Assembly (NCBI GenBank): GCA_023410055.1
Contig: JAEYQK010000118.1
Location: 1 to 64,000, forward strand
Reading direction: 5' to 3'
DNA length: 64,000 nucleotides
DNA from: Acidobacteriota bacterium
Lineage (GTDB): Bacteria > Acidobacteriota > Terriglobia > Terriglobales > Acidobacteriaceae
Each line of letters begins with the position of its first letter. Position 1 is the stretch's first letter. The notes under the pieces were generated by a model. That model had not been told where the DNA came from. It searched no databases and worked only from the letters and a program-made list of their open reading frames with translations. Both the position numbers and the translations under genes were made by a program. Below are positions 46,049-54,535 of the stretch, piece after piece.

Positions 46049-46933
46049 CTACGCACCCGCCTTCTTTTCGCCGAGATACTTGTCCAGCAACAGGCCCAGC
46101 TTCTGCCGCGCCTCCGCCGGAATGGAATTGGGGTCGGTCATGATGGCCGTCGCCAGTGCCGATCCGCACTTGCACTTGCGTTCACGCGGCACGGCCCTAA
46201 CAGCCTCTTTGATCACCTTCGCCGCATTTGCCGAGTTCTTGTGCATCACCGCAACTACCTGTTCAACGGTCACTGCATCGTGATCGGCATGCCAGCAGTC
46301 GTAATCCGTCACCATGGCCAGCGATGCATAGCAAATTTCGGCCTCGCGCGCGAGTTTCGCTTCCTGCAAACCGGTCATGCCGATAATGTCGAATCCCCAA
46401 CTTCGGTACGTATTCGACTCAGCTTTCGTCGAGAAATGTGGCCCTTCGATGCAGATGTAAGTTCCGCCTTTCTTAGCCACGACTCCCGGAACCTTCTTAC
46501 ACGCGGTCTCGAACACATCGGCAACTTCGTGACAAACCGGATCGGCAAATGCGACATGTCCGACGATTCCGTTACCGAAGAACGTCGAGATACGAGTTTT
46601 CGTCCGATCATAGAACTGATCGGGAATCACAAAGTCCGTCGGCTTATGCTCCTCTTTGAGTGAACCAACAGCAGAGAGCGACAAGATGCGTTCCACGCCG
46701 AGTTGCTTGAAACCATGAATATTCGCGCGGAAGTTCAACTCGTGCGGCAGGATGCGGTGCCCGCGTCCATGACGCGCCAGGAATGCGACCTTTCGTCCTT
46801 CGAGGTTACCGAGCACATAGACATCCGAGGGATCGCCAAAGGGAGTTGTCAGCCTTACTTCTTGCGTGTCGGTCAGACCCGGCATTGAATACAAACCGCT
46901 GCCGCCAATGATTCCAATTTCAGCCTGTGACAA
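46049..46933 (-). CDS. mtnP: S-methyl-5'-thioadenosine phosphorylase
   Basis: MtnP cleaves methylthioadenosine with phosphate, giving adenine and 5-methylthioribose-1-phosphate, a step of methionine salvage. The 294-residue protein starts EIGIIGGSGLYSMPGL and has FLARHGRGHRILPHELNFRANIHG, CIEGPHFSTKAES and IGMTGLQEAKLAREAEICYASLAMVTDYDCWH. The start is TTG 46933 with an AGGAG site six bases upstream. A TATAAT box lies at 46966-46971. Confidence 0.94.
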   Translation of the reverse strand: MSQAEIGIIGGSGLYSMPGLTDTQEVRLTTPFGDPSDVYVLGNLEGRKVAFLARHGRGHRILPHELNFRANIHGFKQLGVERILSLSAVGSLKEEHKPTDFVIPDQFYDRTKTRISTFFGNGIVGHVAFADPVCHEVADVFETACKKVPGVVAKKGGTYICIEGPHFSTKAESNTYRSWGFDIIGMTGLQEAKLAREAEICYASLAMVTDYDCWHADHDAVTVEQVVAVMHKNSANAAKVIKEAVRAVPRERKCKCGSALATAIMTDPNSIPAEARQKLGLLLDKYLGEKKAGA

Positions 46934-46965
46934 GTTTGTCTCCTGAACATTGTGAGTGAAAGCGG

Positions 46966-46971
46966 ATTATA
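46966..46971 (-). promoter_or_regulatory. -10 box (TATAAT) of mtnP
   Basis: The minus-strand context CTGATATAATCCGC has a TGn-like extension and lies 33 bases before the TTG start. It would be the head promoter of the run mtnP to plsC. The -35 is poor. Confidence 0.5.
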
Positions 46972-47007
46972 TCAGTCGCGAGTTCCCGGTTTAGTTCCAT
47001 TTGAGAG

Positions 47008-47035
47008 TGAAGCTCGGTGATCACTCGAGGCTTCA
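47008..47035 (-). terminator. Weak hairpin after the HELTH protein gene
   Basis: On the minus strand TGAAGC and GCTTCA pair, extended by TCG/CGA with one bulged base, around AGTGATCAC. It is 21 bases past the stop at 47056 but lacks a T-run. Confidence 0.35.
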
Positions 47036-47055
47036 TCCGTGGTCAAACCAGATCG

Positions 47056-48561
47056 TTACTTCCCAAACACCGCATCCTTGATCCGCGCCGCGACGTTTGT
47101 GTCGAAACCTTCGGTGACCAGCATTGTGTTTCCGCGTGTCTCAATTGAAACGGGTCCCTGCTGCGTCTCCCAGGTATGCGGGCCCTTCAATCGCTCAGCA
47201 ACTCCGGTCGCCACGGCCGCACCGATCTCCGGTACCGGCGTATCCACCGCGCCGACTTCCTTCACCGCCGTGTACCGCTTCGGCAAATACTTCGCATACA
47301 GTGCCGCAAACTGCTCGGCGGCATCTGCGTTCGCCCACTTCGACGCATACGCGAGCGCGATAGTTGAGGTCGGAACCTCAACACTACCTTTAAGGGTTTT
47401 CGAAACGCCAGGTTTCATGGCGGCGTAGTAGTATCCGCCTCGCCACTTCGGACTGAGTGCGTCAGCACTCTCCTGCCCGGAATACTGCTTTGCCAGCAAC
47501 CACACATCGAATTGCCCCATCACCGAGATGTCGTACTTATCGTATTCCTTGCCTGCTGCACCTTCGAAATCCGGCACAGGCATAGGAGGAATCTGCTCGT
47601 TATTCAAATAGGTCTCCGGCTGCAGTATCTGCCGACTGTCGGCGGGCGGGTTCCGAAAAGCACCCGTAAACGCAGCCTCCGTACCCGCCTTTACCAGAAC
47701 GTCAGCTTCAAATTTTCCGCCGCGTTGATAAGGGAACAGCAGTAACTGCTTCAGGAACATCGGAGCCTTCGTATAGAGCGGCGTCTCTCCCGTTGCGGCC
47801 ATTCCCGCCATCACGGCATCGGCGATCTGTGGATTCGTCTTTACCGACTGACCATTCGGAGCCAGCATGTAATCGATCAGGGTGATCATCGCCTGGCCCT
47901 CGGAGACAGCTTGGCGCGCGGCCAACCGCTCGTCTTCCATCAATTCGTCGACGGAAGCCTTCCCCTTCTGGCCCTTGCGCGATGCCATAGCTGCCTTAGT
48001 CCACTTTTCCAGATCGAAGTTCTGGTCCTGAAGTGCGTGCGTCAACTCGTGCGCCAGCACCGGCTTCTGAGACTCTGGTTCAACCCAGTCCAGCAGGAAC
48101 ACCGTCTTTTTTTTCGTATCGTAAAAACCGGCGACCTGTTCCTTCAGCAGATCCGCCAGGAAAGTCCTCAGATCGAACTGTTCAGGGATGAGCGCGAACT
48201 TTTTCAGGACAACTTCGGACCGCTGAAGGCGTTTGGAGTCCTCATCGTCTTTCATGCGGTCTTCAATGTACTTCTTCACTTCTTCGCGGCTTGTCAGCTT
48301 TCGCTTCACAGGGTGCTTGATCGGCAGGCCAGTGTCCTTACTGACGAAGCGCAGTATCTCGTCCACTGACCGGAACAGCGCTTCGGCTTCTTCCTTCGTG
48401 ATCTTCTGCTCTGTCTGAGCGGTGTCGCTTTCGGTCTCGACGGGCGTTTGGGGAACTGGTGGAGTTGGTTGTTGCTGCGCTACCGCACTCGTTACCACCA
48501 GCAGAGACAGCGACAATAGCGAACTGAGTAATAAAACGACAATCCTCTCGCGCTTTCTCAT
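47056..48561 (-). CDS. Exported HExxH-motif protein, putative zinc metallopeptidase
   Basis: This 501-residue protein has a signal peptide (IVVLLLSSLLSLSLLVVTSAVAQ) and a Pro/Glu/Thr-rich linker. KTVFLLDWVEPESQKPVLAHELTHALQDQNFDLEKW contains HELTH, a zincin-type HExxH. A downstream Glu in QAVSEGQAMITLIDYML could be the third ligand. Otherwise the family is not recognised and activity is unproven. ATG 48561 has an AGGAG site, and a TACAAT box lies at 48584-48589. Confidence 0.68.
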   Translation of the reverse strand: MRKRERIVVLLLSSLLSLSLLVVTSAVAQQQPTPPVPQTPVETESDTAQTEQKITKEEAEALFRSVDEILRFVSKDTGLPIKHPVKRKLTSREEVKKYIEDRMKDDEDSKRLQRSEVVLKKFALIPEQFDLRTFLADLLKEQVAGFYDTKKKTVFLLDWVEPESQKPVLAHELTHALQDQNFDLEKWTKAAMASRKGQKGKASVDELMEDERLAARQAVSEGQAMITLIDYMLAPNGQSVKTNPQIADAVMAGMAATGETPLYTKAPMFLKQLLLFPYQRGGKFEADVLVKAGTEAAFTGAFRNPPADSRQILQPETYLNNEQIPPMPVPDFEGAAGKEYDKYDISVMGQFDVWLLAKQYSGQESADALSPKWRGGYYYAAMKPGVSKTLKGSVEVPTSTIALAYASKWANADAAEQFAALYAKYLPKRYTAVKEVGAVDTPVPEIGAAVATGVAERLKGPHTWETQQGPVSIETRGNTMLVTEGFDTNVAARIKDAVFGK

Positions 48562-48583
48562 GCAGCTCCTAGCACAACTTTCA

Positions 48584-48589
48584 ATTGTA
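48584..48589 (-). promoter_or_regulatory. -10 box (TACAAT) of the HELTH protein gene
   Basis: The minus-strand context GCAGTACAATTG is 23 bases before the ATG. No clear -35 is seen. Confidence 0.4.
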
Positions 48590-48775
48590 CTGCCGAGACC
48601 TAAAGTGGGACTCGAGTTCCTTCGATATGCATTTCGTATGAAACGTGGGCACGCGCGGACATTGCCAAAAGTAACCGTTGCATTTGAGTGTTGTTCGACT
48701 ACTATGACACTCCACGCTTGTCAGTAACGACGTTCAGCGACTCCCGGGATCGACTGTCCGGCATAGAGCCGCGAA

Positions 48776-48805
48776 AAAGGGGAGCACGCAACAATGCTCC
48801 CCTTT
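48776..48805 (-). terminator. Intrinsic terminator after the DegT gene
   Basis: AAAGGGGAGCA (48776-48786) and TGCTCCCCTTT (48795-48805) pair perfectly over 11 bases with an 8-nt loop; the minus-strand transcript then continues TTC after the T-rich arm. It lies 45 bases past the stop of the aminotransferase. Confidence 0.75.
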
Positions 48806-48816
48806 CTTCTGTTCGG

Positions 48817-48856
48817 TGATTCAATGACCCGATGACTCTATATGCCCGATCACCCC
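48817..48856. repeat. Octamer tandem tract over the DegT stop codon
   Basis: Successive 8-mers are TGATTCAA, TGACCCGA, TGACTCTA, TATGCCCG and ATCACCCC. The last unit covers the stop codon of the aminotransferase gene (48850-48852). Confidence 0.55.
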
Positions 48857-50079
48857 AGTATTTCCCCCAACGTTCTGACGACTCGATCAACATTTTCGTC
48901 CGTCATTCGGGCAAAGAACGGAAGAGAAACAATATGATCGAAAACCTGGTCCGCGACCGGGAACCGCCCCGGAGCATAGCCGAATTCGCGTTGATAGAAA
49001 GACATGTGGTGAAGAGGAATGAAGTGCACACTGGTGCCGATATTGCGGGCCTTGAGTTCCTCGATCAGCCCGTCCCTGTTGATGCGCCGTGACAAAACCT
49101 GCACCGGATAAAGGTGCCAGGCAGAAGCGACATCGGCGCGTTCTGTCGGGTGCTTTAGCGGCAACGAAGAAAGCTTCTCCCGGTACTGACCGGCGATGGC
49201 GCTACGCCGCTCCATAAACCAGTCCGAGCGCCTGAGTTGATGGATGCCAAGAGCTGACGCCAGATCTGTCAGGTTGTACTTGAATCCTGCGTCAGTGATG
49301 TCATATCGCCAGCTTCCATCCTTGCTGTAGCGATTCCAAGCGTCGGCACTTATGCCATGGAGGCAGAGCACCTTTGCCCTCTTCGCTATGGCGGGATCGT
49401 CGGTCGTCAGCATTCCGCCTTCGGCGGTCGTTATGTTCTTCGTCGCGTAGAAGCTGAAGCACGCGATGTCGCCGAGCGTGCCGACGTTGCGGCCCATATA
49501 CCGCGCTCCCAGAGCATGGGCGGCATCCTCGATGACCTTGAGTCCAAACTCACTCGCCAGGCGAGATATCTCCTCCATATCGCACGGATGCCCGCCGTAA
49601 TGCACGACAATCACGGCTCGAACTCTCTTGCCGGTCTGTTTGTCGCGCAGGATCTTCTCGCTCTGGTCCCAGCGGCAGGACTCAGTCAGATACTTCCGCA
49701 ATTTTGTGGGATCCAGATTGTAGGTATCCGGCTCGATGTCTAGCAGCACTGGGTAGGCCCGCTGATGGACAATCGTGTTCGCGGTCGCGGCAAACGTGAG
49801 GCAGGTCGTAATAACCGCATCGCCTTCACCAATGTTCATCGCCGCCAGCGCCAGATGCAGCGCCGCCGTACAGGAATTGACCGCCAGGGCCTCCCGACAT
49901 CCGATGTACTTCGCGAACTCCGCCTCAAACTGCTTGGTTCTCGGCCCAGTCGTAATCCAGTCTGATTCGAGGGCGGCGAGCACCTCTTTCTTTTCTTCGT
50001 CCCCAAACCAGGGAGCTGAAAATGGAAGATACGGTTCCGCTTCCGGCTTGTCTCTTCTGATGGCGGTGATAGTAGCCAT
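48850..50079 (-). CDS. DegT/DnrJ/EryC1/StrS-family sugar aminotransferase
   Basis: This PLP-dependent aminotransferase family acts on nucleotide-linked keto sugars in polysaccharide synthesis. The 409-residue protein has the N-terminal PFSAPWFGDEEKKEVLAALESDWITTGPRT, VNSCTAALHLAL for phosphate binding, EDAAHALGARYMGRNVGTLGD with the PLP aspartate, and the catalytic lysine in CFSFYATKNITTAEGGML. A ribosome site (AGAAGGGAACAG) precedes ATG 50079. No other sugar-nucleotide genes are adjacent. Confidence 0.93.
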   Translation of the reverse strand: MATITAIRRDKPEAEPYLPFSAPWFGDEEKKEVLAALESDWITTGPRTKQFEAEFAKYIGCREALAVNSCTAALHLALAAMNIGEGDAVITTCLTFAATANTIVHQRAYPVLLDIEPDTYNLDPTKLRKYLTESCRWDQSEKILRDKQTGKRVRAVIVVHYGGHPCDMEEISRLASEFGLKVIEDAAHALGARYMGRNVGTLGDIACFSFYATKNITTAEGGMLTTDDPAIAKRAKVLCLHGISADAWNRYSKDGSWRYDITDAGFKYNLTDLASALGIHQLRRSDWFMERRSAIAGQYREKLSSLPLKHPTERADVASAWHLYPVQVLSRRINRDGLIEELKARNIGTSVHFIPLHHMSFYQREFGYAPGRFPVADQVFDHIVSLPFFARMTDENVDRVVRTLGEILG

Positions 50080-50206
50080 TCTGCTGTTCCCTTCTGGCCC
50101 ATGGGCGGGCTTGTCTACACAGCGGTGTTCAGCAACCGCGTTGCCGCGCGCTCGTCAGGCCTACGCTGCTGATAGTGGCTCGGAGCATTTGCTCGCGCAT
50201 GATGGC

Positions 50207-50224
50207 TGCGCAAAACATTGCGCA
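50207..50224. repeat. Perfect 7-4-7 palindrome upstream of the DegT gene
   Basis: TGCGCAA (50207-50213) and TTGCGCA (50218-50224) flank AACA in the gap between leuB and the aminotransferase. It could be an operator or a small hairpin. Confidence 0.4.
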
Positions 50225-50301
50225 CTAGAGTGAATCATCCTGCCTTATTGGCAGAGCTGCGGCTTAGCTTTACGATGACGACTAGATTGGCTGCGGATGT
50301 A

Positions 50302-51357
50302 CTACGACCTTCTAGATGTCTGGCTGGCAATCCACTCGCCGCATTCTCGCGTACCCAAGGTTCCGCCAAGGTCTCGGGTCAGCTCATTCTGGCGCACCGC
50401 GTCCAGCACCGCCGCTTCGATTCGCCCTGACTCGATGCTGCAGCCCAGATGCTCCAGCATCATCGCCGCCGTCAGAATGGCTCCGATCGGATTCGCCTGG
50501 TCCCTACCCGCAATGGGCGGGGCTGAACCGTGGACTGGCTCGAACATCGAGGTACGTTCCGGGTGTATGTTCCCGCTGGCAGCCATTCCAAGCCCGCCTT
50601 GCAGCGCGGCGGCGAGGTCAGTGATGATGTCACCGAACATGTTGTTCGTCACGATCACCTCGAATTGACGCGGATCTTTGACCATCTGCAAGCAGAGCGC
50701 GTCCACGTACATGTGCTGCTTTTCGATGTCGCCGTACTCCTCACCGACTTCCTTGAACACTCGCTGCCACAAACCGTGAGCGTAGGTCATGACATTCGCT
50801 TTGTCGGTCATGAGCACACGCTTTCGACTATGCTTCCGCGCGTATTCGAAGGCGTATCGAATCACGCGTTCCACTCCCTTGCGCGTATTAACGTCTTCCT
50901 GAACTGCGATCTCCTCCGGCGTACCCTGCTTGAACACGCCGCCAACGTCGCAATAAAGTCCCTCGGTATTCTCGCGAATGATGGTGAAATCGATATCGTC
51001 CGGCTTTACGCCTTTGAGTGGACACAGCGCCTCGTCCAGCAGTTTCACCGGACGCACGTTGGCATATAGGTCCATCTTGAACCTCATGCCGAGCAATATC
51101 TCTTTTGCGTGAATGTTCGTAGGAACTCGCGGATCGCCCAGTGCTCCCACAAGAATCGCGTCGAAGTCCCGCGCCAGCATGGCGAACGCATCCGGCGGCA
51201 CCGTGATTCCGTCTCGCAAAAAGCGATCGGCGCCCCAGTCGAACTCGGTTAAATCCACTGGAGCGCCGGTTGCCCTCACCGCAGCTACTGCCTGCGGGGT
51301 AACCTCTTTGCCGATGCCATCCCCGGGGATGACAGCTATCCGTTTTCGTTCACTCAC
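50302..51357 (-). CDS. leuB: 3-isopropylmalate dehydrogenase (leucine biosynthesis)
   Basis: This 351-residue NAD-dependent beta-decarboxylating dehydrogenase has IAVIPGDGIGKEVT at the start. LLGMRFKMDLYANVRPVKLL contains the substrate arginines, and IIRENTEGLY, TDKANVMTYAHGLW and FEPVHGSAPPIAGRDQANPIGAIL complete the family pattern. The MRFKMDLYANVRP form is like the actinobacterial-type IPMDH and also resembles tartrate dehydrogenases, so substrate is likely but not certain. The start GTG overlaps the upstream stop (GTGA). No other leu genes are in the window. Confidence 0.83.
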   Translation of the reverse strand: MSERKRIAVIPGDGIGKEVTPQAVAAVRATGAPVDLTEFDWGADRFLRDGITVPPDAFAMLARDFDAILVGALGDPRVPTNIHAKEILLGMRFKMDLYANVRPVKLLDEALCPLKGVKPDDIDFTIIRENTEGLYCDVGGVFKQGTPEEIAVQEDVNTRKGVERVIRYAFEYARKHSRKRVLMTDKANVMTYAHGLWQRVFKEVGEEYGDIEKQHMYVDALCLQMVKDPRQFEVIVTNNMFGDIITDLAAALQGGLGMAASGNIHPERTSMFEPVHGSAPPIAGRDQANPIGAILTAAMMLEHLGCSIESGRIEAAVLDAVRQNELTRDLGGTLGTRECGEWIASQTSRRS

Positions 51358-51878
51358 TTTTTGCGCACGAACTCCATGGCTTCGACCTTGTCCTTACCCT
51401 TCTCTCGCCAGGTCCATTCCTCGGTGTGATGATCGGCGTCTTTGAAGCGTATTGTGAGTCCACGCATGTGCCCCGCATCCGGACTTGCCAGATTCGTAAT
51501 GTCCTTGAACTCGAATCTGAGTGCATTCGGGTCTTTGGATTCCGCCAGCACGAATCGGGGCTGGTTCTTCGCGGCACAGTAATGAGTCACGATTACCGAG
51601 GAGTCGCCGTCCGGATTGAACATTGTGACCATGTTCTCCGGGCTACCCTCGTCCATCGTGAGCATCACGGCAGACCCCGCCGACATGATTCGAAAAGTTC
51701 CTTGAGCGGTCTTCCCGTCAGGCGTCTTCGTTTCCCATGTTCCGGCCAGGCCCTTTACGCGCTCAAACGCCACATTTTCTGGAACCGCAGTTCCGGCCCG
51801 CACATTGTCACTCGTAAATACGCCTAGGCTCAGGACTGACAGCACCCATACCAACACGAAAGTGCCCGTAATCTGCAT
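51354..51878 (-). CDS. Small exported beta-rich protein of unknown function
   Basis: This 174-residue protein has a signal peptide (MQITGTFVLVWVLSVLSLGVFTSDNVRA). The body has alternating strands (GLAGTWETKTPDGKTAQGTFRIM, SAVMLTMDEG, DSSVIVTHYCAAKNQPRFVLAES), suggestive of a small barrel like THAP4/DUF1579-type proteins. ATG 51878 has a GGGGGTGG box; a longer in-frame extension is not convincing. It is translationally coupled to leuB. Confidence 0.65.
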   Translation of the reverse strand: MQITGTFVLVWVLSVLSLGVFTSDNVRAGTAVPENVAFERVKGLAGTWETKTPDGKTAQGTFRIMSAGSAVMLTMDEGSPENMVTMFNPDGDSSVIVTHYCAAKNQPRFVLAESKDPNALRFEFKDITNLASPDAGHMRGLTIRFKDADHHTEEWTWREKGKDKVEAMEFVRKK

Positions 51879-52027
51879 ACGACCACCCCCACAGCCCACA
51901 ACTGCGTGCGTTGGATGCAGGTACTCGCATATGGGCTGCACACATTCCGTTGCATCGGGCCCTTGGCGTTGTTTGTCGAGTTCCATACTGGAATTGCGTC
52001 CTCGCAACCTCCCTCATCATCCTTCGC

Positions 52028-52033
52028 TATAAT
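52028..52033 (+). promoter_or_regulatory. -10 box (TATAAT) just before ygfZ
   Basis: TCGCTATAATCGA ends 12 bases before the ATG at 52046, so the leader would be only a few bases. The context matches that at 4289. Confidence 0.5.
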
Positions 52034-52045
52034 CGATTGTTTGAT

Positions 52046-53113
52046 ATGAGCAAGACCGCACTCACTGACAAGTTCTCGGCCATGGGAGCCCGCATGGGCG
52101 AATACTGCGGCACTGAAACCGCGTTGTCATTTGGGAATACCCACGGTGAATTCCAAGCTCTACGTTCCGGTTGCGGGGTCTACGATCTTGGGTGGCGTTC
52201 CAAGATCATCGTCAGCGGCAAGGACCGCGTGCGCTGGCTGAACGGCATGGTTACCAACAACATCCGTGATCTCCAACTGGGCGACGGCAATTACAGCTTT
52301 CTGCTAACGCCCCAGGGGCACGTCCAGGGAGACCTCTATACATACAACCGCGGCGAGTACCTGCTGCTTGGCAGCGAACGATTTCAGACGGCCAGCATCC
52401 TCGAACGCCTGAAGAAGTACATCATCATGGACAAGGTCGAACTCGAGGACATCAGCGATCGTCTCACCGGTATCGCCATCCAGGGCCCTAGAAGCCGCGA
52501 AGTGATGGCGGCCTCCGGAATCAACGCTCCCGAAGTTGCACCCATGCAGGTCATGGATCTCGTATGGAACGGCATTGGACTTAGCGTTACCCGAATGGCT
52601 AGCGAGCCGTTCCTGACCTTCGAATTGTGGATGTCCGCCGAGAATGCGCCCGCCGTGTGGGACGCACTGGGGTCCGCCGGAGGCGCCCCAGTAGGCATGG
52701 ATGCCGTTGAGTTATTCCGAGTCGCTGCCGGAATCCCGCGCTATGGCCTCGATATCCGAGAGCGCGACCTGCCGCAGGAAACCGGCCAGCAGCAAGCCCT
52801 CAACTTCAACAAAGGCTGTTACATTGGACAAGAGATCGTCGAGCGCATCCGTGCGCGCGGTGGGGTTCATCGCACCCTGGCCGGGTTTGTGCTGGATGAC
52901 AGTAAGGCTCGGAGTCCCGGGGCGAAGGTTTCGTCCAACGGCAAGGAGATTGGCGAGATCACTAGTTCTCTCGCTGTGCCGTCGGCTTCAGGCGAAAGAG
53001 TTCTGGCGCTCGGCATCATCCGGCGCGAAGCATCCAAACCAGGAACGCAGGTTCAGATCGGCGAGGCCACAGCAACGGTCGTTGAGACGCCGTTCGCCGA
53101 AGCATTTTGCTGA
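52046..53113 (+). CDS. ygfZ: YgfZ/GcvT-like folate-binding protein
   Basis: YgfZ is a tetrahydrofolate-binding protein that supports maturation of certain iron-sulfur enzymes. The 355-residue product has the GcvT-like fold and the diagnostic NFNKGCYIGQEIVERIRARGG motif with the essential cysteine. The ATG at 52046 follows a TATAAT box. A longer frame from 51911 runs antisense over the upstream exported-protein gene and lacks similarity. The neighbouring complex I genes are Fe-S rich, but linkage is not direct. Confidence 0.9.
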   Translation: MSKTALTDKFSAMGARMGEYCGTETALSFGNTHGEFQALRSGCGVYDLGWRSKIIVSGKDRVRWLNGMVTNNIRDLQLGDGNYSFLLTPQGHVQGDLYTYNRGEYLLLGSERFQTASILERLKKYIIMDKVELEDISDRLTGIAIQGPRSREVMAASGINAPEVAPMQVMDLVWNGIGLSVTRMASEPFLTFELWMSAENAPAVWDALGSAGGAPVGMDAVELFRVAAGIPRYGLDIRERDLPQETGQQQALNFNKGCYIGQEIVERIRARGGVHRTLAGFVLDDSKARSPGAKVSSNGKEIGEITSSLAVPSASGERVLALGIIRREASKPGTQVQIGEATATVVETPFAEAFC

Positions 53114-53141
53114 GAACATTACGGAGAGACGCGAACAAGAC

Positions 53142-53753
53142 ATGGCAAAAGAACCAGAGTTCAAAGTTACCGACCGGCGCCTGTTCACCGACGAGGGCGA
53201 ACTGCGCCCAGACGCTGCCACCCAGGAAGACGCAAAACCTGCAGAACCGCCGAAAGCTGCCCAGGCTGAGCCCAGCACGGCAAAAGAGGCTCCTAAACAG
53301 CAGCAGGCTGCTTCCGGCGAACAGCGCACGCCGGAGCCCCCATCGCGTGAAGAGCAGGACCGCAGCCGCGGCGAATTCCGCGACTCCGCGGCCAAGATGG
53401 AATCCGAACTGCGCAAAGGCTATGGTGCTGATGCTATACCCGAGTTCGAAGCCAGCTTTGATCGCCTGCTAGAACCCTTCTACCTCACCGCCCTGATGCA
53501 GCTCGGCATGATGCCCACGGAACGCGGTGCTCAGCCCCAGGTAGACATCATCGGAGCCCGCCACACGATCGACACGCTGGCGCTGCTTCAGGAAAAGACG
53601 AAGGGCAATCTGAGCAAGGAAGAGGAGAACGTCCTCGAGACGGTCATCTATCAGCTCCGCATGAGGTACATCGAGCTGACAAATGCCATCGCGCGCTCCG
53701 TCCAAGCCCCCGGTCCCGGCGCTCCGGGACAGCCCGGTCCGATAATCAAGTAG
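53142..53753 (+). CDS. DUF1844-type protein
   Basis: This 203-residue protein has a disordered N-terminal half rich in Ala, Pro, Glu and Gln. The C-terminal helical domain (FDRLLEPFYLTALMQLGMMP ... IIGARHTIDTLALLQEKTKGNLSKEEENVLETVIYQLRMRYIEL) matches the DUF1844 family of unknown function. It has no signal peptide. ATG 53142 has a GGAGAG box. The next gene starts two bases after its stop. Confidence 0.8.
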   Translation: MAKEPEFKVTDRRLFTDEGELRPDAATQEDAKPAEPPKAAQAEPSTAKEAPKQQQAASGEQRTPEPPSREEQDRSRGEFRDSAAKMESELRKGYGADAIPEFEASFDRLLEPFYLTALMQLGMMPTERGAQPQVDIIGARHTIDTLALLQEKTKGNLSKEEENVLETVIYQLRMRYIELTNAIARSVQAPGPGAPGQPGPIIK

Positions 53754-53755
53754 CG

Positions 53756-54529
53756 ATGAAGGCGACGCTAACCGTACTCGGCAGCGGCACGTCCATGGGC
53801 GTGCCCACGATCGGCTGTGATTGTCGTGTGTGTCACTCGACTGACCCGCACGACAAGCGCACTCGCCCGTCCATTCTGCTTGAGTACAACGATCGCGTCG
53901 TCATCATCGACACCACCCCCGACTTCCGCGAACAGGCAATCCGAAACGACATTACGCGCCTGGATGCTGTCATTTATACCCACGCGCACGCCGACCACAT
54001 TCTTGGACTCGATGACCTGCGCCCGCTGACGTTCCATCGTCCCGAGGGACGCATTCCTCTACACGCGCAAGAACGCACGGCCAAGCACATTCGCACGGTC
54101 TTCCAGTACATCTTCGATTCCGATTACAAGTACGGTGGTCTGGCGCAGGTCGAAATGAAGAACATCATTGGTCCCTTCGAGCTGTTTGGCGTCACATTCA
54201 CGCCAGTGACCGTGCTGCACGGCGACGCCGAGATCTACGGCTTTCGTTTCGGATCTGCCGCCTATCTTACCGACTTCAGCGCAATCCCCGAAGAATCGTT
54301 CGCGCAACTTGAGAACCTCGACGTCCTTTTCCTGGATGCCCTGCGCCACAAGCCTCATCCGACGCATTCTACGGTCGAACACTCGCTGGCGATCTCAGAA
54401 CGGCTGAGACCTTGCCGCACCTACTTCACGCATATCTGCCACGACCTGGCCCACGAAGAGACGAACGCCTCGTTGCCGGCAAACGTACGTCTTGCCTACG
54501 ACGGCATGAAACTGGAGTTTCAAATCTAG
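53756..54529 (+). CDS. PhnP-like MBL-fold metal-dependent hydrolase
   Basis: This 257-residue metallo-beta-lactamase-fold enzyme starts LTVLGSGTSMGVPTIGCDCRVCHS, where GCDCRVC is the structural zinc loop seen in PhnP-type phosphodiesterases. THAHADHILGLDDLRPL is the metal-binding HxHxDH motif, followed by VLHGD, YLTDFS and HICHDLAHE. In PhnP the substrate is a cyclic ribose phosphate; no phn genes are nearby, so the substrate here is open. Confidence 0.88.
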   Translation: MKATLTVLGSGTSMGVPTIGCDCRVCHSTDPHDKRTRPSILLEYNDRVVIIDTTPDFREQAIRNDITRLDAVIYTHAHADHILGLDDLRPLTFHRPEGRIPLHAQERTAKHIRTVFQYIFDSDYKYGGLAQVEMKNIIGPFELFGVTFTPVTVLHGDAEIYGFRFGSAAYLTDFSAIPEESFAQLENLDVLFLDALRHKPHPTHSTVEHSLAISERLRPCRTYFTHICHDLAHEETNASLPANVRLAYDGMKLEFQI

Positions 54530-54535
54530 GAAAGA

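Noticed and set aside
52701..53141. Long frame joined to the DUF1844 gene
   Set aside because: This part is a shadow of ygfZ; ATG 53142 has a ribosome site and starts the real protein.
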